In this document: piece by piece, positions 57,049-64,000 of the stretch
Layout of the letters: every line of letters starts with the position of its first letter
Position numbering within the stretch: position 1 is the first letter of the stretch
Source: Magnetospirillum aberrantis SpK
GTDB lineage: Bacteria; Pseudomonadota; Alphaproteobacteria; Rhodospirillales; Magnetospirillaceae
Direction of reading: 5' to 3'
Assembly (NCBI RefSeq): GCF_011022235.1
Contig: NZ_JAAIYP010000039.1
Span: 62,001 to 126,000 of the forward strand
DNA: 64,000 bases
The notes under the pieces: model-generated
What the model was told of the DNA's origin: nothing
What the model saw: only the letters and a program-made list of their open reading frames with translations
The model's database searches: none
Translations under genes and position numbers: made by a program

Positions 57049-57462
57049 ATGTCACGTGTCATCCCACCGCATACCGTCCCGCCGTCGCTTGGCGACCTGG
57101 AAACCATCGCCCAGACGGCGTTCGCCGAGATTCCCGACGAACTGCGTCAGTATTGCGCCGACGTGGTCATCCGCGTCGAGGACTTTCCCGATGAGGAAAC
57201 CGAACAGGAGATGGACCTGGAAACGCCCTTCGACCTGTTGGGCCTTTATCGCGGTGTCGCACTTCCCCACGTCAGCTTTGGCGACAGCGCGCCGCGCCTG
57301 GACGTGGATATGATCTTTCTGTACCGCCGCCCTATCCTGGATTACTGGTGCGAGACCGGCGAGGATTTGACAAGCTTGGTCAAGCACGTGCTGATCCACG
57401 AGATCGGTCACCATTTCGGCTTCAGCGACGACGACATGGAGCGCATCGAAGACGAAGCCTGA
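57049..57462 (+). CDS. Zincin-like metallopeptidase family protein
   Basis: 137 residues with the zinc-binding [15 protein letters not shown] motif at about 119-133. The whole chain matches the small minimal-zincin family (PF06262 type) of possible metallopeptidases, whose substrates are unknown. It starts at ATG 57049, divergent from the dehydratase gene with 78 bp between starts, and precedes the Lon-like protease by 31 bp, which suggests a proteolysis-themed operon. Confidence 0.9.
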   Translation: MSRVIPPHTVPPSLGDLETIAQTAFAEIPDELRQYCADVVIRVEDFPDEETEQEMDLETPFDLLGLYRGVALPHVSFGDSAPRLDVDMIFLYRRPILDYWCETGEDLTSLVKHVLIHEIGHHFGFSDDDMERIEDEA

Positions 57463-57493
57463 CGGTGGCCGCACCACTCCCGCCGGAGGTGTC

Positions 57494-59932
57494 GTGACCC
57501 AAACCCTTCCCCAACCGCTTGCCCCCCACCAGCTTTACCGGGTGTGTGACCCGGACAGCCTGTCCTTCACCACCACCGCCGAACTGGCCGACAGCGACGC
57601 TCCCATCGGTCAGGACCGCGCGGTCGAGGCCATCCGTTTCGCCATCGGCATGCGTCATCGCGGCTTCAACCTGTTCGCGTTGGGGCCCGAGGGCACCGGA
57701 CGGCGCTCCTTGGTCATGCAATACCTGACCCAGGCCGCCGCCCGCCAGCCGGTGCCCGACGACTGGGTCTACGTCCACGATTTCGGCGACGGCCACCGCC
57801 CGCGCGTGCTGCGCCTGCCGGCGGGCCGCGCCCAGCCGTTCAAGAAGGACATGGAATGGCTGGTCGAGGAATTGGCAGCCGCCCTGCCCGCCGGTTTCGA
57901 GGCCGAGGAATACCGCGCCAAGAAACAGGTGCTGGAACAGGAATTCAAGGAACGCCAGGAAGAAGCTTTCGGCACGGTCGGCACCGAGGCCAGCGAAAAG
58001 GGCGTCGCCCTGATCCGTACCCCGGTGGGGCTGGCGCTGGCCCCCACCCGCGACGGCGAGGTCTTGTCCCCCGACGAGTTCAAGCAACTGCCCGAAGAGG
58101 AGCAGGCCCGTTTCAAGGCCGAGATGGAGGCGCTTCAGGAAAAGCTGGAGACCACCATCAAACAGGTGCCGTATTGGGAACGCGAGGCCCGGTCCAAACT
58201 GCGCGAGCTTGAACAGGAAGTGGTGGCCTTCGCCATCAGCCACCTGATGGACGAACTCAAGGACCGCTATGCCGACCTGCCCGAGGTGCTGGAGTATCTG
58301 GAGGCGGTGGCCGAGGACATCGCCGACAATGTCGGCGACTTCCTGGAAAGCGACGACGAAGACGAAGACCACAGCAAACCCCGTCGTCGGCCGGGGGGCG
58401 AAGGCGCCATCCGCCGTTATCGGGTCAACGTGCTGGTCAACAACGCCGACCAGGGCGGCGCCCCGGTGATCTACGAGGACCACCCGACCCAGCCCAACCT
58501 GATCGGCCGGGTCGAACATTTCGCCCATTACGGCACGCTGATCACCGATTTCAACCTGATCAAGGGCGGCAGCCTGCATCGCGCCAACGGCGGCTATCTG
58601 GTGCTGGACGCCCACAAGCTGTTGATGAACCCCTTTGCCTGGGAAGACCTGAAACGGGCGCTCAAGGCGCGCGAGGTGCGGATCGAAAGCCCCGGCCAGA
58701 GCACGGGACTGATGAGCACGGTCAGCATCGAGCCCCAGCCCATTCCCCTGGACGTCAAGGTGGTGCTGATCGGCGACCCGATGCTTTATTACCTGCTGTC
58801 GCACCACGACCCGGAATTCGCCGAATTGTTCAAGGTATCGGCCGATTTCGACTGGCGCATGGACCGCGACGAAACGGCGGTCATGGGGCTGGCCCGGTCG
58901 GTGGCGACGCTGACCCGCAAGGAGGGGCTGCGTCCGCTCGACCGCTCGGGGGTCGCCCGCGTGGTGGAACACGCCTCGCGCCAGGTGGAAGACAGCGAGA
59001 AGCTGTCCACCCACATGGCCAGCCTGGCCGATCTGGTGCGCGAATCCGATTACTGGGCCGGCCGAACCGGAGCGGCGGTGGTGACGGCGGCCCATGTGCA
59101 ACAGGCCATCGACGCCTCGACCTATCGTCAGGACCGGGTGCGCGAACACGTACAGGAGGAAATCCGCCGCGGCATCGTCCACATCGACACCGAAAGCGCG
59201 GTGGTCGGCCAGATCAACGGTCTGGCGGTGCTGGAACTGGGGCGTTTTTCCTTTGGCCGGCCGTCCCGCATCACCGCCCGCGTCGCCTTGGGCAAGGGCG
59301 ACGTGGTGGACATCGAGCGCGAGGTCGATCTGGGCGGACCGCTGCACGGCAAGGGCGTCTTGATCCTGACTTCGTTCCTGGCCGGACGCTTCGGCCAGAA
59401 TTGGCCGCTGTCGCTCGAGGCCCGGCTGGTGTTCGAGCAATCCTATGGCGGGGTGGACGGCGATTCGGCCTCTTCGACCGAGTTGTACGCCCTGTTGTCG
59501 GCGCTGGCCGACCTGCCTATCCGCCAAAGTCTGGCGGTGACCGGCTCGGTGGACCAGAACGGCACCGTCCAGGCCATCGGCGGCGTCAACGAAAAGATCG
59601 AGGGCTTCTTCGACCTGTGCGCGGCACGCGGCCTGACCGGCAGCCAGGGCGTGCTGATCCCGGCCACCAACGTCGCCCATCTGATGCTGCGCCACGACGT
59701 GGTCGAAGCCTGTCGCCAGGGCCGCTTCGCCGTCTATCCCGTCCACACCGTGGACCAGGGGATCGAATTGTTGACCGGCACGCCGGCCGGCCAGCGCGAC
59801 GAACGCGGCGAATACCCCGCCGGCAGCGTCAATCGCCGGGTCCAGGCACGGCTGGCGACCTTTCACCGCCGCCTCGACCTGGCCCAGTCGGGCGCCCTGA
59901 GCGGCGGCCGCGAGACACGGGGCGGGCGATGA
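57494..59932 (+). CDS. Lon-like ATP-dependent protease (AAA_32 / LonB type)
   Basis: 812 residues from GTG at 57494 with CCGGAGGTG upstream. The N-terminal ATP-binding domain has ALGPEGTGRRSLV near residue 65, where Arg takes the usual P-loop Lys position. A large charged insertion (about 130-310) includes an acidic stretch near 290. Walker B region GGYLVLDAHKLL follows, and the C-terminal Lon protease domain (about 560-765) has the catalytic Ser in GDSASS and Lys in GVNEKIEGF. It resembles the AAA_32-type Lon homologues of proteobacteria, distinct from classical Lon. Its TGA overlaps the ATG of the universal stress gene. Confidence 0.93.
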   Translation: MTQTLPQPLAPHQLYRVCDPDSLSFTTTAELADSDAPIGQDRAVEAIRFAIGMRHRGFNLFALGPEGTGRRSLVMQYLTQAAARQPVPDDWVYVHDFGDGHRPRVLRLPAGRAQPFKKDMEWLVEELAAALPAGFEAEEYRAKKQVLEQEFKERQEEAFGTVGTEASEKGVALIRTPVGLALAPTRDGEVLSPDEFKQLPEEEQARFKAEMEALQEKLETTIKQVPYWEREARSKLRELEQEVVAFAISHLMDELKDRYADLPEVLEYLEAVAEDIADNVGDFLESDDEDEDHSKPRRRPGGEGAIRRYRVNVLVNNADQGGAPVIYEDHPTQPNLIGRVEHFAHYGTLITDFNLIKGGSLHRANGGYLVLDAHKLLMNPFAWEDLKRALKAREVRIESPGQSTGLMSTVSIEPQPIPLDVKVVLIGDPMLYYLLSHHDPEFAELFKVSADFDWRMDRDETAVMGLARSVATLTRKEGLRPLDRSGVARVVEHASRQVEDSEKLSTHMASLADLVRESDYWAGRTGAAVVTAAHVQQAIDASTYRQDRVREHVQEEIRRGIVHIDTESAVVGQINGLAVLELGRFSFGRPSRITARVALGKGDVVDIEREVDLGGPLHGKGVLILTSFLAGRFGQNWPLSLEARLVFEQSYGGVDGDSASSTELYALLSALADLPIRQSLAVTGSVDQNGTVQAIGGVNEKIEGFFDLCAARGLTGSQGVLIPATNVAHLMLRHDVVEACRQGRFAVYPVHTVDQGIELLTGTPAGQRDERGEYPAGSVNRRVQARLATFHRRLDLAQSGALSGGRETRGGR

Positions 59933-60720
59933 CCCCGCCCCCCTTCCGCCGCATCCTGGTGGCGGTGGACGCCAGCCCGCTGTCGCAGGCGGCGACGGAT
60001 CTGGCCTGCCGGTTGTCGAAGCGGTGGCAGGCCCCGGTGGACGCGGTGTTCGTCGAGGACATCAACATCGTCCGTCTGGTGGCCCATCCCTTCGTGCACA
60101 CCATCTCACTGGCGGCGGCACGGCGGCAATCGGCCGACGACACCCTGATCGGCAAGGCGTTGGAGCTTCAGGCGATCGCCGCCCGCCGTGCCCTCGACGC
60201 GGCCCTGGCGACAACCGGCGGCCATGGAACCTTCACCGTGCGACGGGGAAGGGTCGAGGCCGAGGTGCTGGAGGCCGGCCAAGGCTGCGACCTTTTGTGT
60301 CTGGGCTGGAGCGGACGCCCGGATTCCAGGGCCCGCCGGTCCCGGCTGGGCTCGGTCGCCCGCGCGGTCAGCCGGTCCGCCGCCGCGTCGGTCCTGTTGC
60401 TGCAAAACCCGGTCACCGGCCCGCTGTTCCTGTGGTGGGACGGCTTCCCGCCAGCGTTGGAGATGGCCGCCGCCCTGGCCGCCCGCGAGGGCGCCACCGT
60501 CCAGGTGGTGGTTCCGGCCCATGATCGCATCGACGGCACCCGGCGCGGCGTCGAGGCGGTGAGCGCGCTTCAGGAATTGGGCGTCACCGCCGCCTTGCAC
60601 GCCGTCGGCCGACCGGCGGCGTTGCCGGGCACTCTTCCAGCCGACGCCCTGTTGCTGCTGTCGGCGGAAGCCGAAATCGTGCTGGACGATCTGCCCTGCT
60701 CGGCCTTGCTGGTACGTTGA
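59929..60720 (+). CDS. Universal stress protein family
   Basis: 263 residues. The N-terminal about 150 match UspA (RRILVAVDASPLSQAA; a C-terminal LGWSGRPDSRARRS-x-LGSVARAV nucleotide-binding loop and SVLLLQN). The last 110 residues form a second, degenerate alpha/beta half without the glycine loop. The ATG overlaps the protease stop (ATGA), so the stress protein is coupled to the protease. The role is probably in stress survival; the ligand is unknown. Confidence 0.87.
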   Translation: MTPPPFRRILVAVDASPLSQAATDLACRLSKRWQAPVDAVFVEDINIVRLVAHPFVHTISLAAARRQSADDTLIGKALELQAIAARRALDAALATTGGHGTFTVRRGRVEAEVLEAGQGCDLLCLGWSGRPDSRARRSRLGSVARAVSRSAAASVLLLQNPVTGPLFLWWDGFPPALEMAAALAAREGATVQVVVPAHDRIDGTRRGVEAVSALQELGVTAALHAVGRPAALPGTLPADALLLLSAEAEIVLDDLPCSALLVR

Positions 60721-60743
60721 CAACTGGCGGCCACAATCTGTTG

Positions 60744-60779
60744 TGCAATTGCAACACTGAGACTCGTTTGAATCGATTC
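60744..60779. promoter_or_regulatory. Two perfect 10-bp palindromes, candidate operators
   Basis: TGCAATTGCA at 60744-60753 and GAATCGATTC at 60770-60779, in the 137-bp gap before the beta-barrel gene. They are the only such pair I noticed in this intergenic region; a regulator is not identified. Confidence 0.35.
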
Positions 60780-60857
60780 CAAGATTTCCCCCTTCCCTGC
60801 AAGGGCTTGCCCCCTATATGAGTCCGGCAAGAGAGATGCCTTACCCAGACGGGTTCC

Positions 60858-61442
60858 ATGTTGCGCCGTTTTGTCCTGACCACCCTGTTGCTGATTGCCG
60901 CCATCCCCGCCGCCGCCGAGGAAGCGCGGACACGTCTGGTGGTCGGTGGCCTGAACCTCAAGGGCACGGACATGAGAATCGAGCTGACCGGTGACCATGG
61001 CGGGTTCTCGGCCGGCGCGGTGTCGGGCGACGTCAATGCCGAATCGGGGCGCATGGCACTTGGCGGCTATGCCGCCTATGCCTTCGACGACGTCCACCTG
61101 TCGTCGTCGCTGCGCGGCGACCAGGACCGCACCGTCGCCGATTTCAGCGCGGCTTACGCCGGCTTCGGCCCCGACAGCGTCGCCGCATTCCGGCTTGGCT
61201 ACGAGATGGGCCGGACCCAGGCGTTCAGCATCAACCCCGCCCAGGCCGGCCTGAACGTCTTCGGCGGCGATTACGACCCCAGCGGGTCCATGGCCGACCT
61301 GTCCCTGACCTTGTCCTTCACCCACGACGTCACCCCGTCCCTCAGCCTGGGCGGCTTCGCCGCCGCCAGCCGTCAGGATGGCGAACACAGTGCGCCGGAA
61401 AAGGATCTGCGCTTCGGCGCCGGACTTGGATACAAGTTCTGA
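60858..61442 (+). CDS. Small outer-membrane beta-barrel protein
   Basis: 194 residues. Sec signal (about 1-20, cleavage after AIPAAA) then alternating hydrophobic/polar strands with many Gly and aromatic residues (GGYAAYAFDD, DFSAAYAGFG, FRLGYEM, LSLTLSFTHD, LSLGGFAAAS) and a C-terminal Phe in LGYKF, the Bam recognition signal of outer-membrane proteins. About eight strands. No known family name. It is transcribed alone behind two small palindromes. Confidence 0.82.
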   Translation: MLRRFVLTTLLLIAAIPAAAEEARTRLVVGGLNLKGTDMRIELTGDHGGFSAGAVSGDVNAESGRMALGGYAAYAFDDVHLSSSLRGDQDRTVADFSAAYAGFGPDSVAAFRLGYEMGRTQAFSINPAQAGLNVFGGDYDPSGSMADLSLTLSFTHDVTPSLSLGGFAAASRQDGEHSAPEKDLRFGAGLGYKF

Positions 61443-61446
61443 TCCG

Positions 61447-62019
61447 TCAAGGCGACCATCTGGGTGGATGGTCCAACAACCGACACCGCAAACGATAGAG
61501 CGCCAGCCCCCCCTGGTCGGTCCAGGCATTCGTGCGCTCGATCGCTTCCCATCGGGTGCGGGTGGGGTCGGGCGCCATGGTGCGGGGAGCGACCTCGATG
61601 AACGGCGCCACGCGGACGTGGATCTCTTCGATCACCCAATCGTGAATCAGTGGCGGGGCATCCACTTCCCGTGAGAAGGATTCGGCATAAAAGAAGGGGT
61701 CCACCCCCAGTCCAACCCAACCGTTGACCCACTGGCCCTGTTGCAGCCCTTGTGCGGGGGGAGCGTCGCAATAGGCGACGACGCCGATGTCCAGGCATTG
61801 CCATTGCGGGGCCCAATGCACGATCCGCCCGGTCACCTCGTACAAACCATCATCCGCGGGTTGGGCCGTGGGACGCCGGTCGGCAGGCGGTGAACACGGG
61901 ACAAGAAGGTCGAAGCCGGAAAACCCGATGGCGAAGGCACGGGTCTCCCCATGCTGGAAATCCGCATAATTGCCGTCCTGGATGATCCAGGAGGCAAGCT
62001 CAACCGTGTAGCTGTTCAT
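61447..62019 (-). CDS. Hypothetical protein
   Basis: 190 residues, soluble, no signal. It starts MNSYTVELASWIIQDGNY then FQHGETRAFAIGF and contains several Trp/Tyr-rich beta-type segments (YEVTGRIVHWAPQWQCL, WVGLGVDPFFYAES). I do not recognise the family. It ends 5 bp after the convergent beta-barrel gene's stop. A GntR gene follows 110 bp upstream on the same strand, but nothing shows they work together. Confidence 0.72.
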   Translation of the reverse strand: MNSYTVELASWIIQDGNYADFQHGETRAFAIGFSGFDLLVPCSPPADRRPTAQPADDGLYEVTGRIVHWAPQWQCLDIGVVAYCDAPPAQGLQQGQWVNGWVGLGVDPFFYAESFSREVDAPPLIHDWVIEEIHVRVAPFIEVAPRTMAPDPTRTRWEAIERTNAWTDQGGLALYRLRCRLLDHPPRWSP

Positions 62020-62129
62020 CGTTCGCTGGCTAGGTGTGAAGTCTCAGAAGGTTGCCCATTCGGTGTGCCCCGAGGAAGCTGGGATTTCGTCCATGTCCGT
62101 ACTGAACCGCTCCTGGCGCTGTCACGTTC

Positions 62130-62858
62130 CTAACGGATCTCGCGGCGAAAGTGGAAGGCCGAGGCCGGAGCGCGGACACGCCGCCATTCCAGCGGCTGAC
62201 GGTCGTAACCACGGGTCAGACGGTCGATCACCACCACCGGCTGGCCGGTGGCGACACCGGCCAGGGTGGCATGTTCGGCCCCGATGGCCTCGGCCGTCAG
62301 GCTTTCCTCGGCGGTGGCCACCAACTGACCACACAAGCGCTCGAAGGCGGGGTAAAGGTCATGGCCGATCGAGGCCAGTTCGACCGTCAGCAACGGCGCG
62401 AACCGTGCCTTGGGCAGCCAGATTTCCTCGCCGCGCAACACCCGGCGTTCCACCAGTTTTTGTCGGACAAGACGGATGCAATCGGTTCCGACCGGCAATT
62501 CCAGACGCTCGGCCACCTCGGGCGACGCCTTCAGGGATGCGCGTTCGAGAATCCGGCTGATCAACACCGGCTTGGCCCCCGGCTCCAATTCGGGAATGCG
62601 CAGACAACGCAACAAGGACTGGTCGAAGGCCGGACGGCGGACAAAGGTTCCGCGTCCATGAACCCGCGTCACCAGACCTTCGCCCACCAGCACGTCGATG
62701 GCATGGCGCACCGTCCCCACCGCCACCCCATGGATCGAAGCCAGTTCCGCCTCGGACGGGATGGTCTGTCCCGGCGCCCAACGCTGGGCGGCGATATCGG
62801 CGGCAATCAGGTCACGCAGCCGCTGATAGCGCGGCAAACGGTCGTCGACGATGGACAT
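62130..62858 (-). CDS. GntR family transcriptional regulator with UTRA domain (HutC subfamily)
   Basis: 242 residues. The winged-helix domain (about 10-75; YQRLRDLIAADIAAQ, IPSEAELA, VGTVRHAIDVLVGEGLVTR, GRGTFV) is followed by a UTRA effector-binding domain (about 90-240; VLRGEEIWLPKARF, LTRGYDRQPLEWRRV). I chose the ATG at 62858 over the one at 62879 because a G-rich Shine-Dalgarno precedes it. UTRA regulators answer small molecules such as sugars, amino acids or histidine breakdown products. Its targets are unknown; the SGNH gene is divergent about 240 bp away. Confidence 0.9.
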   Translation of the reverse strand: MSIVDDRLPRYQRLRDLIAADIAAQRWAPGQTIPSEAELASIHGVAVGTVRHAIDVLVGEGLVTRVHGRGTFVRRPAFDQSLLRCLRIPELEPGAKPVLISRILERASLKASPEVAERLELPVGTDCIRLVRQKLVERRVLRGEEIWLPKARFAPLLTVELASIGHDLYPAFERLCGQLVATAEESLTAEAIGAEHATLAGVATGQPVVVIDRLTRGYDRQPLEWRRVRAPASAFHFRREIR

Positions 62859-63100
62859 CCCCCCGACTCCATCAATCATCTAGAGGAGTGAATGGAACCC
62901 CCACAGCCAAGGATTGTCAAGATTTCGACGCACAACGCCAACCCGCGCCGAGAACAATGCGGATTGCGCTCGAACAGATCCGCAACGGGGGGTTCCTTGA
63001 CCGGCTCAACGTTCTGGCCCACCATCCCCGCGCGTGCCATCGCGAGGGACAACCTCAAGAAAAGGCTGGCGGCGGAACGATGACGAGGAGCGACTTGCGG

Positions 63101-64000
63101 ATGAAGCGATTGGGTAACTTAGGCAAGGTCTACGCCACCACGGCAGTTATCGTGATGAACATCGCCCTGTTGCTGTTGGGCTGTGCGTTCGCATTGGAAT
63201 GGGTTTTGGACCTTCGCCACGGCTCCGGCACCGCTGTCACGCCATCCGTAAGCCTGGACATGGCATCTTATCGCGACGTGGACGCCACCACGGCACAAGC
63301 CATCGCCGCCGAATTGGACGTTTACGCCAGCAGCCAGCCCTTCGGCTTCAATCCCTGGACCACGTTCCAACAGCTTCCGTTCGCCGGCAAGTACATCACC
63401 GTTCAGGACGACCCCGTTCTGACTCACCGCAAGGTGCCCACCCCGGCGGGAAACGGCCCACGCTACGTGGTTTGGGCTTTTGGCGGATCGACCATGTTCG
63501 GCTGGGGCGTGGACGACGCCCACACCCTTCCCGCCAATTTGCAAGACGCGCTCCAGAGCCGGATGCCCGATCGCACGGTGGAAGTGGTCAACTTTGGCCA
63601 ACCCTATTGGTACAGCTCGTCGGAAGTGGCCGCGTTCGTGGCACTCTTACGGGACCGCGCCACGCCCGACGCCGTCGTGTTCCTGGATGGACTGAACGAC
63701 GCCTCGTGGGTCTCCTCCGGCTTCCAGGTACCGGTTTTCGCCGGCCGGGCCGAACAGGCGTGGAACCAGGCCCGAGCCAATGCGAAAAGAGAGCTTCCCT
63801 GGCTGACGGTGAACAGCAGCTTCCCCTTCCTTCGAATCGTGGACTGGCTTCGCTATCGGGGTGCGCTTCCCCCGGTCCCGACTCAGGACCACTATCGCAA
63901 CCCACCCACGGACCAGACCCGCGCCATCGTCGAAACCTACCGCGCCAATCGCGCGCTGGCATCCGACGTGGCAAAAGCGCGGGGCATCAAAAGCTTCTTC
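63101..64000 (+). CDS. SGNH/GDSL-type membrane-anchored protein, 5' part
   Basis: Three hundred codons run off the window. An N-terminal TM (about 9-33; VYATTAVIVMNIALLLLGCAF) is followed by an extracytoplasmic domain in which WAFGGSTMFGWGVDD (about residue 124) fits SGNH block I with the Gly-Gly-Ser nucleophile, VVNFGQPYWYSSS block II, and VVFLDGLNDASW block III with Gly-x-Asn-Asp. It is an esterase, acetyl-hydrolase or O-acetyltransferase-like enzyme acting outside the inner membrane. ATG 63101 has GAGGAG ten bases upstream; an ATG at 63080 is an alternative. The C-terminal His-box lies outside the window. Confidence 0.82.
   Translation, partial: MKRLGNLGKVYATTAVIVMNIALLLLGCAFALEWVLDLRHGSGTAVTPSVSLDMASYRDVDATTAQAIAAELDVYASSQPFGFNPWTTFQQLPFAGKYITVQDDPVLTHRKVPTPAGNGPRYVVWAFGGSTMFGWGVDDAHTLPANLQDALQSRMPDRTVEVVNFGQPYWYSSSEVAAFVALLRDRATPDAVVFLDGLNDASWVSSGFQVPVFAGRAEQAWNQARANAKRELPWLTVNSSFPFLRIVDWLRYRGALPPVPTQDHYRNPPTDQTRAIVETYRANRALASDVAKARGIKSFF

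Noticed and set aside
62892-63083. 63-codon plus-strand frame with GAGGAG before its ATG and a stop overlapping ATG 63080
   Set aside because: The Shine-Dalgarno is good, but the sequence is Arg/Ser/Thr/Pro-rich without domain-like pattern. Kept as doubtful rather than called.

Overview
The window reads as ordinary chromosome of a high-G+C alphaproteobacterium, probably a Rhodospirillales member of the Magnetospirillum/Phaeospirillum type (the genus is inference). The strongest lineage marker is a circularly permuted, two-piece tmRNA gene (about 31455-31690, minus strand). Supporting markers are an alpha-type SspB with an acidic linker and ClpX-binding tail, the hflK-hflC-DUF2065-degP operon, and the mreBCD-mrdA-rodA operon. 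I see no rRNA, tRNA, IS element, prophage, CRISPR array or magnetosome gene.

Layout. 0-2.5 kb (minus): a tandem-ATPase ABC exporter subunit, cut by the window edge, with its HlyD-type partner. 2.6-7.8 kb (plus): yajQ, then a complete macA-macB-outer-membrane-channel efflux operon. 7.9-10.7 kb: PEP carboxylase. 10.7-22.2 kb: a signalling block made of an HD-GYP response regulator plus a 1102-residue hybrid kinase (minus), pepN, then a 990-residue 7TM hybrid kinase overlapping a GGDEF response regulator (plus). 22.2-26.4 kb: nucleoside deoxyribosyltransferase, a glycogen-debranching-type glucosidase and a membrane diguanylate cyclase. With YajQ this gives at least four proteins tied to cyclic-di-GMP.

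26.4-29.1 kb is the most accessory-looking stretch. It holds an FNR-type box upstream of a 34-residue single-TM microprotein, a ribbon-helix-helix regulator whose 3' end contains the microprotein's terminator, a possible operator, two tandem paralogues of unknown function, a SEC-C protein and a small exported protein. 29.1-32.9 kb (minus): class I fumarase, sspB, tmRNA and mrp; the tagging RNA and the adaptor that delivers tagged proteins to ClpXP are direct neighbours. 33-37 kb: hflK-hflC-DUF2065-degP. 37-41.7 kb: serB, a chemoreceptor and miaA.

41.8-50.6 kb: branched-chain amino acid synthesis (ilvB-ilvH, ilvC, leuA) interleaved with a lipoprotein, a structured RNA with an alternative terminator fold ahead of a YjhX-family gene, a methyltransferase and a membrane histidine kinase. 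50.7-56.3 kb: the rod-shape operon mreB-mreC-mreD-mrdA-rodA. 56.3-60.7 kb: a small unknown protein, pterin carbinolamine dehydratase with a duplicated 3' end, and a zincin / Lon-like protease / universal-stress operon. 60.8-64 kb: a small beta-barrel protein, an unknown protein, a GntR/UTRA regulator and the start of an SGNH-type membrane protein that runs off the window.

The best leads for something undescribed are the FNR-box microprotein locus (26.4-26.7 kb), the RHH/paralogue cluster (26.7-28.1 kb) and the structured RNA at 44982-45127. No obviously new multi-gene system, such as a defence island, is present.
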